A DNA stretch of 10,457 nt, taken from positions 1 through 10,457 of the forward strand of contig JAEZKE010000104.1 in assembly GCA_023436175.1 (NCBI GenBank), read 5' to 3'. The first letter of the stretch is position 1. The number at the start of each line of letters is the position of its first letter. Source of the stretch: Methanobacteriota archaeon. GTDB lineage: Archaea > Methanobacteriota > Methanobacteria > Methanobacteriales > Methanobacteriaceae. Under the pieces are notes generated by a model that was not told where the DNA came from, made no database searches, and saw only the letters and a list, made by a program, of their open reading frames with translations. This document shows positions 1-6,640 of the stretch, in pieces. Both the position numbers and the translations under genes were made by a program.

Positions 1-1084
1 AGATTTAATAGTAGAGGCTGGAATAAAAGCCATTGAAGATGCAAATGTAGAAGGAGACGAATTAGGAGCCATGTACGTTGGAAACATGTCTGCCGGTCTC
101 TTTGTACAGCAGGAACACATCGCATCATTAATAGCAGATCATTCAGGACTTGCACCAATTCCATGTGCACGGGTAGAAGCAGCATGTGCATCTGGAGGAC
201 TCGCACTTAGAAATGGAATAATGGCTGTTGCATCAGGATATCACGATATGGTAATTTCTGCAGGTGTCGAAAAGATGACCGATGTAGTGGACCCAACTCC
301 AGCTATCGCCACAGCTTCAGATCAGGAATGGGAAGCACAACAGGGCGTTACTTTTCCATCACTTTACGCAATGATGGCAAGAAGACACATGTATGAATAC
401 GGAACAACAAGAGAACAATTAGCAATGGTTTCTGTTATAAACCACAAAAACGGTGCTAAAAATCCACTTGCCCAATTCCCAATGGAAATTTCAGTAGATG
501 CAGTACTAAATTCAAGCATAGTTGCAGATCCACTTAGACTTCTTGATTGTTCACCAGTATCAGACGGTGCTGCTGCAGTCATATTATGCCCTGCAGAAGA
601 TGCTAAAAAGTACACAGATACACCAATATACGTTAAAGCCTCAGCGCAAGCTTCGGGAACTATCGCATTACACGACAGGAAAAACTTAACCACCATTGAC
701 TCAACAGTACACGCATCAAGAAACGCATACAAAATGGCAGGTCTTGGACCAAAAGATATTGATTTGGTAGAAGTTCACGATTGTTTCAGTATTAATGGAC
801 TACTTGCAGTAGAAGACCTTGGATTTGTTGAAAAAGGAAAAGGCGGAATTGCCATCGAAGAAGGTATGACCGAATTAGACGGTCAGATTCCAGTGAACCC
901 ATCTGGAGGACTCAAAGCTAGAGGCCACCCATTAGGAGCTACAGGAATTGCTCAGGCAGCCGAAATAGTATGGCAACTTAGAGGAGAAGCAGGTAAACGC
1001 CAGGTAGACGGTGCTCAAATCGGTATGACCCATAACATTGGTGGAACCGGTGGAACTGCCGCAGTCCATATTTTCTCCAATTAA
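1..1084 (+). CDS. Archaeal acetyl-CoA acetyltransferase (SCP2-type thiolase), 5' end missing
   Basis: Condenses two acetyl-CoA to acetoacetyl-CoA, the first step of the mevalonate route to archaeal isoprenoid lipids. In methanogens this thiolase works in a complex with HMG-CoA synthase and a DUF35 protein. The reading frame is open from base 2, upstream of the ATG at 71, so that ATG is internal. About 360 residues are visible and roughly 25 N-terminal residues are missing. Seen: the nucleophilic Cys in VEAACASGG (codon 185-187), an HDCF motif (codons from about 776), GGLKARGHPLGATG with the GHP histidine, and HNIGGTGG near the C-terminus. HDCF, together with HNIGG in place of the classical C-x-G loop, marks the SCP2-like subfamily, where the HDCF cysteine takes over the second catalytic role. 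HMG-CoA synthase is expected upstream, outside the window. No DUF35 gene follows directly. Confidence 0.93.
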   Translation, partial: DLIVEAGIKAIEDANVEGDELGAMYVGNMSAGLFVQQEHIASLIADHSGLAPIPCARVEAACASGGLALRNGIMAVASGYHDMVISAGVEKMTDVVDPTPAIATASDQEWEAQQGVTFPSLYAMMARRHMYEYGTTREQLAMVSVINHKNGAKNPLAQFPMEISVDAVLNSSIVADPLRLLDCSPVSDGAAAVILCPAEDAKKYTDTPIYVKASAQASGTIALHDRKNLTTIDSTVHASRNAYKMAGLGPKDIDLVEVHDCFSINGLLAVEDLGFVEKGKGGIAIEEGMTELDGQIPVNPSGGLKARGHPLGATGIAQAAEIVWQLRGEAGKRQVDGAQIGMTHNIGGTGGTAAVHIFSN

Positions 1085-1086
1085 AT

Positions 1087-1120
1087 TGGAATCTGTTGAT
1101 TCCATTTAACTATTTTTTTT
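1087..1120 (+). terminator. Hairpin plus T8 terminator after the thiolase gene
   Basis: Three bases after the thiolase stop lies an inverted repeat, TGGAATC (1087-1093), loop TGTT, GATTCCA (1098-1104). It is followed by T8 at 1113-1120. Stem-loop plus T-run looks like an intrinsic terminator; archaea mainly need the T-run. It ends the thiolase operon. Confidence 0.7.
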
Positions 1121-1337
1121 AAATAGAATTTTAATCCAACTAAACCTATTTTCGTGTTATACACGTTGATAATCACATATTTATTATAAGGGTGCAAAAA
1201 GGATCATTAAATATGCATCTGTATTACAGGAACAATTTTCTAATTAATTACCTAAAAATAAGTTTTATTTTCTATTCAGTGATAATACAAAGGTTTAAAT
1301 AGAGCTAATTCATATTCAAAAAAATCAAAAAAGAGTA

Positions 1338-1360
1338 TAAACATATAATAGATATGTTTA
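1338..1360. promoter_or_regulatory. Perfect 9-bp inverted repeat, candidate operator
   Basis: TAAACATAT, five bases, ATATGTTTA: a perfect dyad about 26 bp upstream of the proposed TATA box of the 1452 gene. The position suits an archaeal activator or repressor site. In such AT-rich DNA a chance origin cannot be excluded. The half-site TAAACAT also occurs in the palindrome at 4678-4691. Confidence 0.35.
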
Positions 1361-1383
1361 ATTCCTCCCGAAGTTTAAATCCC

Positions 1384-1394
1384 ATAAATATATA
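1384..1394 (+). promoter_or_regulatory. Candidate TATA box for the 1452 gene
   Basis: The stretch reads ATAAATATATA, the best TATA match in this spacer. It would place transcription start near 1415, giving a leader of about 35 nt. The SD ahead of the ATG at 1452 is weak (GTGGT about 7 nt upstream). Confidence 0.4.
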
Positions 1395-1451
1395 CTCCAT
1401 GTTAATAATATATTAATAAATACTTGATACTCATAAATTGCGTGGTTAATA

Positions 1452-1814
1452 ATGGAAATACTATGGTTTTACATTGCAGTGATACTGGCTATCAGTGATG
1501 AAATTCACAGTAAGTTATTCTGGAATATTTTTGCTGATTTTTATATCCTGCTATCTGGAATATTGCACAGAATTATACATTCAAATATAAGGCTCTGGAT
1601 AGTTCATGAATGTATGGAAGCAGTTTTTCACTTCATAGTGCTTTCAGTACTATTTTTATCATTAGAAATAGGTATCTTAGGAGCTCTTATCCATTTAGTG
1701 ATAGATCTTTATCATGAGTTAGCAGGATTAGATCTCAAATGGTTACAGCATAGGGCGCTCCATTTCACTATAGAGTCACTGTTCTTCATACTGTTCTTTT
1801 CAGCCTTACAATAA
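1452..1814 (+). CDS. Small polytopic membrane protein with His/Glu/Asp helices, unknown function
   Basis: A 120-residue hydrophobic protein that I do not recognise. About four membrane helices can be outlined (roughly 3-16, 26-42, 50-88 as one or two helices, 102-119) and there is no signal peptide. Its striking property is charged and metal-type residues at helical spacing: D16/E17/H19, H39/H43, H52/E53/E56/H60, H81/D85/H88/E89 and H100/H104/E108. Three of these sets follow an i, i+4 (or i+3) pattern that puts side chains on one helix face, as in membrane metalloenzymes or proton/metal carriers. The gene is monocistronic, with its own TATA candidate and upstream dyad, and converges on the rhodanese gene. 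The ATG is chosen for lack of a better start; the SD is poor. The frame looks coding, but a function is not assignable. Confidence 0.75.
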   Translation: MEILWFYIAVILAISDEIHSKLFWNIFADFYILLSGILHRIIHSNIRLWIVHECMEAVFHFIVLSVLFLSLEIGILGALIHLVIDLYHELAGLDLKWLQHRALHFTIESLFFILFFSALQ

Positions 1815-1851
1815 TATAGAATTATTGCCCATTAAACAATTTAACTACCTA

Positions 1852-1861
1852 TTTTTCTTTT
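1852..1861 (+). terminator. Oligo-T terminator of the small membrane protein gene
   Basis: T5-C-T4 tract 37 bp after the stop at 1814, of the type used by archaeal RNA polymerase. It lies between two convergent genes. Confidence 0.5.
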
Positions 1862-1875
1862 AACTTATTTTAAAT

Positions 1876-1881
1876 AAAAAA
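1876..1881 (-). terminator. Oligo-T terminator after the rhodanese gene
   Basis: Read on the minus strand this is T6, a few bases after the rhodanese stop codon, followed by further T-rich sequence. It would end the flippase-rhodanese transcript. Confidence 0.5.
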
Positions 1882-1885
1882 GGGA

Positions 1886-2233
1886 TTATTTCTCAACTGG
1901 AAGTCTTCTTAGTTTCCATTTATCTATTCCGCCCACAATGCTATGAGCTTCTTTATATCTGCTTTTTTCCATTAATTCAACTGCTTTACGACTTTTGCGT
2001 CCAGTTCTACAATAAACAAAGTATCTCTTATTTTTATCCATTTTTCCAAGTTCATCTTCAAAACTATCAGATTTAACATTTAAAAGATATGCATTTTCGA
2101 TATGTCCCTCTTCATATTCTTCCGGAGTACGGACATCTAAAACCACAAAATCTGGATTATCTCTGTGCTTTTCAAGTATATTAAATACATCTTTAGGTTC
2201 TATTTCTTCAAATTCTTTTTTATGTGCAGACAT
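1886..2233 (-). CDS. Single-domain rhodanese-like sulfurtransferase
   Basis: A cytoplasmic 115-residue protein made of one rhodanese domain. Rhodaneses carry a persulfide on the active-site Cys and pass sulfur between small molecules or proteins; the acceptor here is unknown. Seen: the LDVRTPEEYEEGHIENA segment typical of the fold's CH2A region, and the six-residue active-site loop CRTGRKS with Cys at residue 75, then the GGIDKWK segment near the C-terminus. Start choice: the frame could open at a TTG at 2263, but the ATG at 2233 is preceded by AGAGGT at good spacing and gives the standard domain length, so 2233 is used. It lies 37 bp downstream of the flippase on the same strand and is probably co-transcribed, although no functional link is evident. 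Confidence 0.9.
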   Translation of the reverse strand: MSAHKKEFEEIEPKDVFNILEKHRDNPDFVVLDVRTPEEYEEGHIENAYLLNVKSDSFEDELGKMDKNKRYFVYCRTGRKSRKAVELMEKSRYKEAHSIVGGIDKWKLRRLPVEK

Positions 2234-2270
2234 AACAATACCTCTACTAAATTTATTTAACAATTAAATT

Positions 2271-3752
2271 TTATAATCCTCTCAGTGCGCAGTAAACATT
2301 CATTAAAGATTCCTTTATCATACCAGTAAAGAACTTGATTTCATCTGTTTTAATTCCTTTAAGAAGCCACAATACAAATATATACAAAGCGAATGAAAAT
2401 AACCCAGATAATACAATATTAACTGGACCATATGGATTTAAAAGAATGAGTGATAAAGCCATGAAAAATGCTGCATACATCGTTTTTTTTGCAAAACTTA
2501 TGTAAAAATCGCATCTTATGTAGTTCAATGAGTAATAAACTGTAATTAAAAATGCGGCTAGATAGAGGAGCAATGTTATAAGGGCTATACCAATAATTCC
2601 AAGGAAGTATCCGAATGTTACATCTAAAATGATGTTTAATACTGCAGAAATAGCCCATATATTACCTGTAATCTTTGTTTTTCTCTCCATAACTATTATT
2701 TGAGTTATAATACAATAAAGACCAAAGAAAAGCCCCCCTGTAGCTAAAATTGGAGTTATAAGATATCCTTCATTAGCCAAGGTTGGTGTGGATAATATAT
2801 ACAGTAATGGTCTTGCAAGAATAGATAATCCAATTACAGCAGGTACAGCCACTATCAAATATAATTTAATAGCATAATTTAGAAGAAATCTGGTTTCTCT
2901 TATCTTTCTTTCAGCGTAAAACTGAGATAAAATAGGAAGTAAAACTGTATAAATAGGTGATGTAAGAATGGTAAGCAGAGAACTTATTGTATAACCTGCA
3001 GAATAATAACCAACTGAGGTTATACCCAATACTATTCCTATTATATAACGATCACTTGCATCTAATACCCAAAAAGAAGCATTACTTGGAATTGTAGGTA
3101 ATCCAAACGTTAGATATTGCCTTAAATTATGGAATCTTGGTATTTTAAATCCAATCTGTTTAAGTACAAAAAGAAACATTATCAAAGAAATTAGAGTTTG
3201 AGTGATTAAAATTCCTGTAACAGCTCCTACTACTCCTTTTCCCAACAATACAAGTAATAATGCAAAAATAACCACCATATATGCTTGTGTAGTTGTGAAA
3301 ATAGCATACTTTGTCATCTGGTTGGATGCTCTGAAATAATCAACAAAAACAAGCTGTAACGCGGACATAATTACAGTAAGCGGAAGAACTAGTCCCACCC
3401 CTACATTTCCATTAAAAAGTACATGTGAAATAGGCACAGCCAAAATATATAATGCAATAGCCCCAATTATACTGGCAAATATAACGGTAAATAAAATTGA
3501 ATAGAATGCTTCCTGTATTTCCGTCCTACTTTTGGATGCAGACAAAAACCTTACCATTGTATAAGGCAGTCCCAATATTGCAATAGCAGGAATAATTGTA
3601 ATAGTGATCTGAAACTGTGTCCATACACCATAATCTTGAATAGAAAGGTTTTGAGTTAAAATAGGGAGCAATATAATTCCGGTTATGGTCACTAAAAAAG
3701 TTGATGTCCCAATTAAACCCATTCTCTGTAAAAATAATTTGTACTGATCCAA
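2271..3752 (-). CDS. Wzx-like oligosaccharide flippase (polysaccharide biosynthesis membrane protein)
   Basis: A 493-residue integral membrane protein of the MOP superfamily (RfbX/Wzx, Polysacc_synt type), which flips lipid-linked glycans across the cytoplasmic membrane. Seen: hydrophobic helices over the whole length, around 12-14 (first near residues 12-32, 43-64, 80-105, 117-140). There is a conserved opening with an early Arg and a G-x-x-x-F turn, a helix-break LGLPYTMVRFLSAS, and the mid-protein LGITSVGYYSAGYTISSLL segment characteristic of the family. The start is TTG (3750-3752), supported by an AGGTGA SD ending 4 nt upstream; an ATG 10 codons later lacks this. No glycosyltransferases or sugar-nucleotide genes are adjacent, so the cargo (surface polysaccharide, N-glycan or pseudomurein precursor) is open. 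It probably leads a transcript that includes the rhodanese. Confidence 0.88.
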   Translation of the reverse strand: MDQYKLFLQRMGLIGTSTFLVTITGIILLPILTQNLSIQDYGVWTQFQITITIIPAIAILGLPYTMVRFLSASKSRTEIQEAFYSILFTVIFASIIGAIALYILAVPISHVLFNGNVGVGLVLPLTVIMSALQLVFVDYFRASNQMTKYAIFTTTQAYMVVIFALLLVLLGKGVVGAVTGILITQTLISLIMFLFVLKQIGFKIPRFHNLRQYLTFGLPTIPSNASFWVLDASDRYIIGIVLGITSVGYYSAGYTISSLLTILTSPIYTVLLPILSQFYAERKIRETRFLLNYAIKLYLIVAVPAVIGLSILARPLLYILSTPTLANEGYLITPILATGGLFFGLYCIITQIIVMERKTKITGNIWAISAVLNIILDVTFGYFLGIIGIALITLLLYLAAFLITVYYSLNYIRCDFYISFAKKTMYAAFFMALSLILLNPYGPVNIVLSGLFSFALYIFVLWLLKGIKTDEIKFFTGMIKESLMNVYCALRGL

Positions 3753-4070
3753 ATTTTCACCTACAAAAATTTTAATTTTTTTAAGATTTTCTTCAATACA
3801 AAAACGTGATATTACTTATGTAAAAATTATTATTAAATCGTTTGCATTATAAAATATTGATTATTCTATTGGATTTAAATATAAAAGACAATTCAAGAAG
3901 ATACTTAGCGTTAATATACAAAATAAGAGTTTTTCAATATAATAAACTAAATAATTAAGATTTTTTAAATATACTAAATTTTTTAGTTAAATTTATAGTT
4001 TAATAGAACATGGACATTGCAAAAATTAAATTCATTCCTTATTATTTCTATTTTTAGTTAAATATTAATT
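3753..4070. other. Long AT-rich spacer upstream of the flippase
   Basis: About 340 bp without a coding frame separate the flippase start from the end of the acylphosphatase gene. It contains TATA-like stretches usable on the minus strand (around 3846-3860 and 3877-3888) that could drive the flippase, and a small dyad ACTAAA-TTT-TTTAGT at 3973-3987. I see no RNA gene. Confidence 0.45.
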
Positions 4071-4083
4071 AAAAAACAAAAAA
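4071..4083 (-). terminator. Double oligo-T terminator after acylphosphatase
   Basis: On the minus strand two T6 runs separated by one G follow the acylphosphatase stop by about 14 bp, a typical archaeal terminator. Confidence 0.55.
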
Positions 4084-4096
4084 TAAACAAATTAAC

Positions 4097-4372
4097 TTAA
4101 TAACGGACCTCAAAATCTCTAAAATCGCCATTATAATCCTGCCAGTCTATATTTACATCCAGCACCTTAGCTCCTGAAGGCCCTTTACCAGCAAAATCAA
4201 TAAGCTTATCAACATTCTCTTTTTCGCCTTCAAAAACAGCTTCAACCCTACCATCAGGAAGATTACGAACCCAACCATTTACACCATATTTTTTAGCCTC
4301 ATCTCTTGTTTTATATCTAAAATACACTCCCTGTACTCTTCCAGTTATAATAACATGAACTTTAACACGCAA
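4097..4372 (-). CDS. acyP: Acylphosphatase
   Basis: A small cytoplasmic enzyme that hydrolyses the carboxyl-phosphate bond of acyl phosphates. Seen: GRVQGVYFRYKT with the phosphate-binding loop and catalytic Arg19, then GVNGWVRNLPDGRVEAVFEG with catalytic Asn37; the 18-residue gap matches Arg23/Asn41 of animal acylphosphatases. It ends with the family's aromatic DFEVRY strand. Start choice: the frame extends to a TTG at 4417, which would give 106 residues. The TTG at 4372 sits 6 nt behind a perfect GGAGGT and gives 91 residues, the normal family length beginning MRVKVHVIITG, so 4372 is preferred with high certainty. Monocistronic, and divergent from the sugar dehydrogenase gene across a complex spacer. 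Confidence 0.95.
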   Translation of the reverse strand: MRVKVHVIITGRVQGVYFRYKTRDEAKKYGVNGWVRNLPDGRVEAVFEGEKENVDKLIDFAGKGPSGAKVLDVNIDWQDYNGDFRDFEVRY

Positions 4373-4450
4373 AAAAAGACCTCCAGTTTTTTGCAACACA
4401 CAAATTATCATCTCCAAGTTTATTTTATTAATCCAAAATTAAAAATTTTA

Positions 4451-4581
4451 GGGTGAAAGAAAACGTAGCTGACAAACACAATGTGTTTGCTGCGTCAAAA
4501 TCATAGATTTTGACAGTTTCTTTCGGCGTCAAAATTCAAAAGAATTCTGACAGTGTTGGACGGCTAAATTCAAAGAATTTA
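4451..4581. repeat. Cluster of four stem-loops with ~34-bp periodicity (possible ncRNA or palindromic repeat element)
   Basis: Four perfect or near-perfect inverted repeats lie in 110 bp. They are 4473-4489 (7-bp stem, 3-nt loop), 4494-4514 (9-bp stem, loop ATA), 4528-4551 (10-bp stem with one A/C mismatch, loop AAAA) and 4565-4581 (7-bp stem, loop AAA). An outer 8-bp stem, GAAAGAAA (4455-4462) with TTTCTTTC (4517-4524), encloses the first two and would make a branched fold. Stems 2 and 3 start with the same GCGTCAAAAT at 4492 and 4526 and end in GACAGT, so the array is also a degenerate tandem repeat. The stretch is visibly richer in G+C than its flanks. It sits between divergent genes and so cannot be their terminator. 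A TATA-like stretch at 4419-4430 would start a plus-strand RNA near 4450. Confidence 0.6.
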
Positions 4582-4646
4582 AAGTGATTCACATATTTTG
4601 AAATACCTACAAAACATATGACATCAAATTTAACCCATTTCCATTT

Positions 4647-4660
4647 TTAAACACGTTTAA
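4647..4660. promoter_or_regulatory. Palindromic operator-like site 1
   Basis: TTAAAC-AC-GTTTAA, extended by one more paired base on each side (4646-4661). It shares its consensus with the site at 4678-4691; the centres are 31 bp apart, about three helical turns, putting both on the same DNA face. It lies about 80 bp upstream of the sugar dehydrogenase start. Confidence 0.5.
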
Positions 4661-4677
4661 AGCCTTACTTTGGAATA

Positions 4678-4691
4678 TTAAACATGTTTAA
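4678..4691. promoter_or_regulatory. Palindromic operator-like site 2
   Basis: TTAAAC-AT-GTTTAA, a perfect 14-bp palindrome matching site 1. It is just upstream of the AT-rich TATATAA stretch (about 4712-4719), where the promoter of the sugar dehydrogenase is expected. A bound dimer here could recruit or block TBP/TFB. Confidence 0.5.
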
Positions 4692-4736
4692 TAAGAATAA
4701 AGTTAATAATATTATATAACTGAAGTGGTGCTTAAC

Positions 4737-5780
4737 ATGAAACGTAAACCAATCATTATCATTGTTTTTATTTTTTTAGTTATAATTTCAGTTTTGTATT
4801 TTGTTATACCCAAACCAGCAGACCAGCAAGGCTATGAAACCGAAATTTTAGCCCAAAATTTGAACACTCCTTGGGCAATTGATTTTCTTCCAGACGGTAA
4901 AATGATCTTTACAGAACGTGATGGAAGAGTAAGTATCTTGGATAATGGTACCACTAAAACAGTGGGAACTATCACTGCCACCCAAATAGGTGAGTCTGGA
5001 TTGTTGGGAATTGCAGTAGATCCTGAATTTAACAAAAATAAATTTGTATACATATATTACACGGGCAAAAATGGAAATAGAATTTCAAGATTCACCCTAA
5101 ATGGAACACTGCAAAATGAAACTGTTTTAATTGACAATATTCCAAATGCACAATTCCATAACGGAGGCCGGATCAAATTTGGACCGGATGGAAAACTATA
5201 TGCAACCACCGGAGACGCTACTAACAGTCAATCTGCCCAAGATATTAATTCTCTTGGAGGTAAGATACTGCGAATCAACAAAGATGATACTGTACCCTCA
5301 GACAATCCATTTGGAAACTATGTTTATTCTTATGGGCATAGAGATCCTCAGGGGATAACATGGAACCCCTTGACTCAAGAGATGTATTCATCTGAACATG
5401 GATCAACAAAAAATGATGAAATAAATATCATTACAAAAGGTGGAAATTATGGGTGGCCCATTTATCAGGGAAATGAATCTGCACAGGGATATATTAAACC
5501 ACTTGTCGTTTATACTGATTTCACACTTGCACCATCCGGAATAGCTTATTACAACGGCGCCCTATATGTTGCATGCCTGCGTGGTTCTCAATTACGTAAG
5601 GTAACACTTTCTATAGATGGAAACAGTGTAACTGGCGAAGAAGCCCTATTTACTAACTTAGGGAGAATTAGAGAGGTTGTGGTGCATAATGGATATCTTT
5701 ACATTTCTACATCCAATAGAGATGGGCGTGGTATTCCACAATCAGATGATGATAAGATTATAAGGATTAAAATCCTGTAA
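4737..5780 (+). CDS. Membrane-anchored PQQ-type aldose sugar dehydrogenase-like beta-propeller
   Basis: A 347-residue member of the soluble glucose/aldose sugar dehydrogenase family (GSDH, YliI-like), a six-bladed propeller that in bacteria oxidises sugars with PQQ and calcium. Seen: a basic start MKRK and one hydrophobic helix (about 6-24), so a signal anchor with the propeller outside the cell. Then PWAIDFLPDGKMIFTERDGRV (45-65, PWAIDF to DGRV), GESGLLGIAVDPEF, HNGGRIKFGPDGKLYATTGDA with the catalytic-type His141, GHRDPQG (200-206), EHGS, NYGWP (237-241), LAPSG and the terminal NRDGRG. Start choice: a GTG at 4725 is in frame, but the ATG at 4737 has GGTG 6 nt upstream, so that GTG region is read as the SD. 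Two matching palindromes upstream suggest regulation. Substrate and cofactor are not evident; methanogens are not known for making PQQ. Confidence 0.85.
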   Translation: MKRKPIIIIVFIFLVIISVLYFVIPKPADQQGYETEILAQNLNTPWAIDFLPDGKMIFTERDGRVSILDNGTTKTVGTITATQIGESGLLGIAVDPEFNKNKFVYIYYTGKNGNRISRFTLNGTLQNETVLIDNIPNAQFHNGGRIKFGPDGKLYATTGDATNSQSAQDINSLGGKILRINKDDTVPSDNPFGNYVYSYGHRDPQGITWNPLTQEMYSSEHGSTKNDEINIITKGGNYGWPIYQGNESAQGYIKPLVVYTDFTLAPSGIAYYNGALYVACLRGSQLRKVTLSIDGNSVTGEEALFTNLGRIREVVVHNGYLYISTSNRDGRGIPQSDDDKIIRIKIL

Positions 5781-6008
5781 AAGTCAGGAAATATTAAAAT
5801 AAATATTAAATAAAAAAATACGAACTATTCATTAAAATATTACTTTTTAACTAACTTATTTGACATTATATTTTAAAAGGATATAAATAACTGCATCTTT
5901 AGGCTGTCTTGATACATAACATGTTTTAATGTTTCCACTAAATTAAATAGTAATTTTTTTTCTTGGAATTCGTGATGTTTTTAAATTCAAGAAATAGTTT
6001 ATACAGTT
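5781..6008. other. AT-rich spacer between convergent genes
   Basis: No gene was seen. A weak dyad, AATATT-AAAATA-AATATT (about 5790-5807), follows the dehydrogenase stop, with T5 near 5842 and T8 at 5954-5961 as possible terminators for it. Confidence 0.4.
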
Positions 6009-6023
6009 AAAAAAGAAAAAAAA
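6009..6023 (-). terminator. Oligo-T terminator of the adhesin gene
   Basis: Minus-strand T8-C-T6 starting about 10 bp after the adhesin stop codon, a strong archaeal-type termination tract. Confidence 0.6.
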
Positions 6024-6032
6024 TGAAATGAT

Positions 6033-6640
6033 TTATTTTACAACTGTAAAGACGCTTGAGTAAAGTGCTAACTTGTTACCTGCTAAATCAGTTACACAAC
6101 CCGTGTGTAAAATTACAGTATATTTAACTCCTTTAGCTAAACTAATAGTTGGTTTTATGGTTAAAACATTGCCACTGATGTTCGTAGTAAATGGTATTAA
6201 TGTTCCATTGCTGTTTTTAAGTTCAATCCAGTTATTACCTGTTTTAACTGTTTCACTGAATGTTATTTTTATTACTTTGTTAGCTGGCACGTTTACAGCG
6301 TTGTTTACAGGGTCGACGGTTTTTACGGTTGGTGATGTTCCCACGCAGAAGTTGCTGCTCCAGAGGGCTATAGAGTTACCTGCTAAATCAGTTAAACTAC
6401 CAGTATGTAATATTATAGCGTATCTATCTTCTTTCAATGGGTTAAGTGGTGTTATTGTGAGAGTGGTCCCATTGATACTTGTTGTGATTGGTATTATTGT
6501 TCCGCTGCGGTTTTTGAGTTCAATCCAGCCATTACCTGGTTTAATTGATTCACTGAATGTAACTTTAATCGTTTTGTTGATTGGTACATTTACTGCCTTG
6601 TTTGTAGGATCAACACATGTAACAGTTGGCGCAATACTAT
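6033..6640 (-). repeat. Tandem pair of Big_5 (SbsA Ig-like) domains in the adhesin
   Basis: Two copies of about 98 residues are similar at protein and DNA level. Both run PTV..VDP.N.AVNVP.NK.IK.TFSE..K.GN.WIELKN..GT.IP.TT.I.G..LTI and end in ILHTG..TDLAGN..AL.SS.F. They form the C-terminus of the surface protein and probably act as stalk or wall-contact domains. Confidence 0.75.

Larger units (their letters stand above)
1121..1451. other. AT-rich spacer between thiolase and small membrane protein gene
   Basis: No open frame with coding character and no RNA gene was seen. The stretch holds scattered A/T runs, a 23-bp inverted repeat at 1338-1360 and a TATA-like element near 1386 (both listed separately), so its right half is probably the control region of the following gene. 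Confidence 0.5.

Noticed and set aside
364..732. 122-codon minus-strand frame inside the thiolase
   Set aside because: It lies wholly opposite conserved thiolase sequence and shows no coding character of its own.
2419..2658. 79-codon minus-strand frame within the flippase
   Set aside because: It is an alternative frame of the flippase gene without start signals.
4644..4693. Palindromes considered as terminator hairpins or IS ends
   Set aside because: They lie upstream of a plus-strand start between divergent genes, no T-run follows, and no transposase or target-site duplication is seen; operator sites are the better reading.
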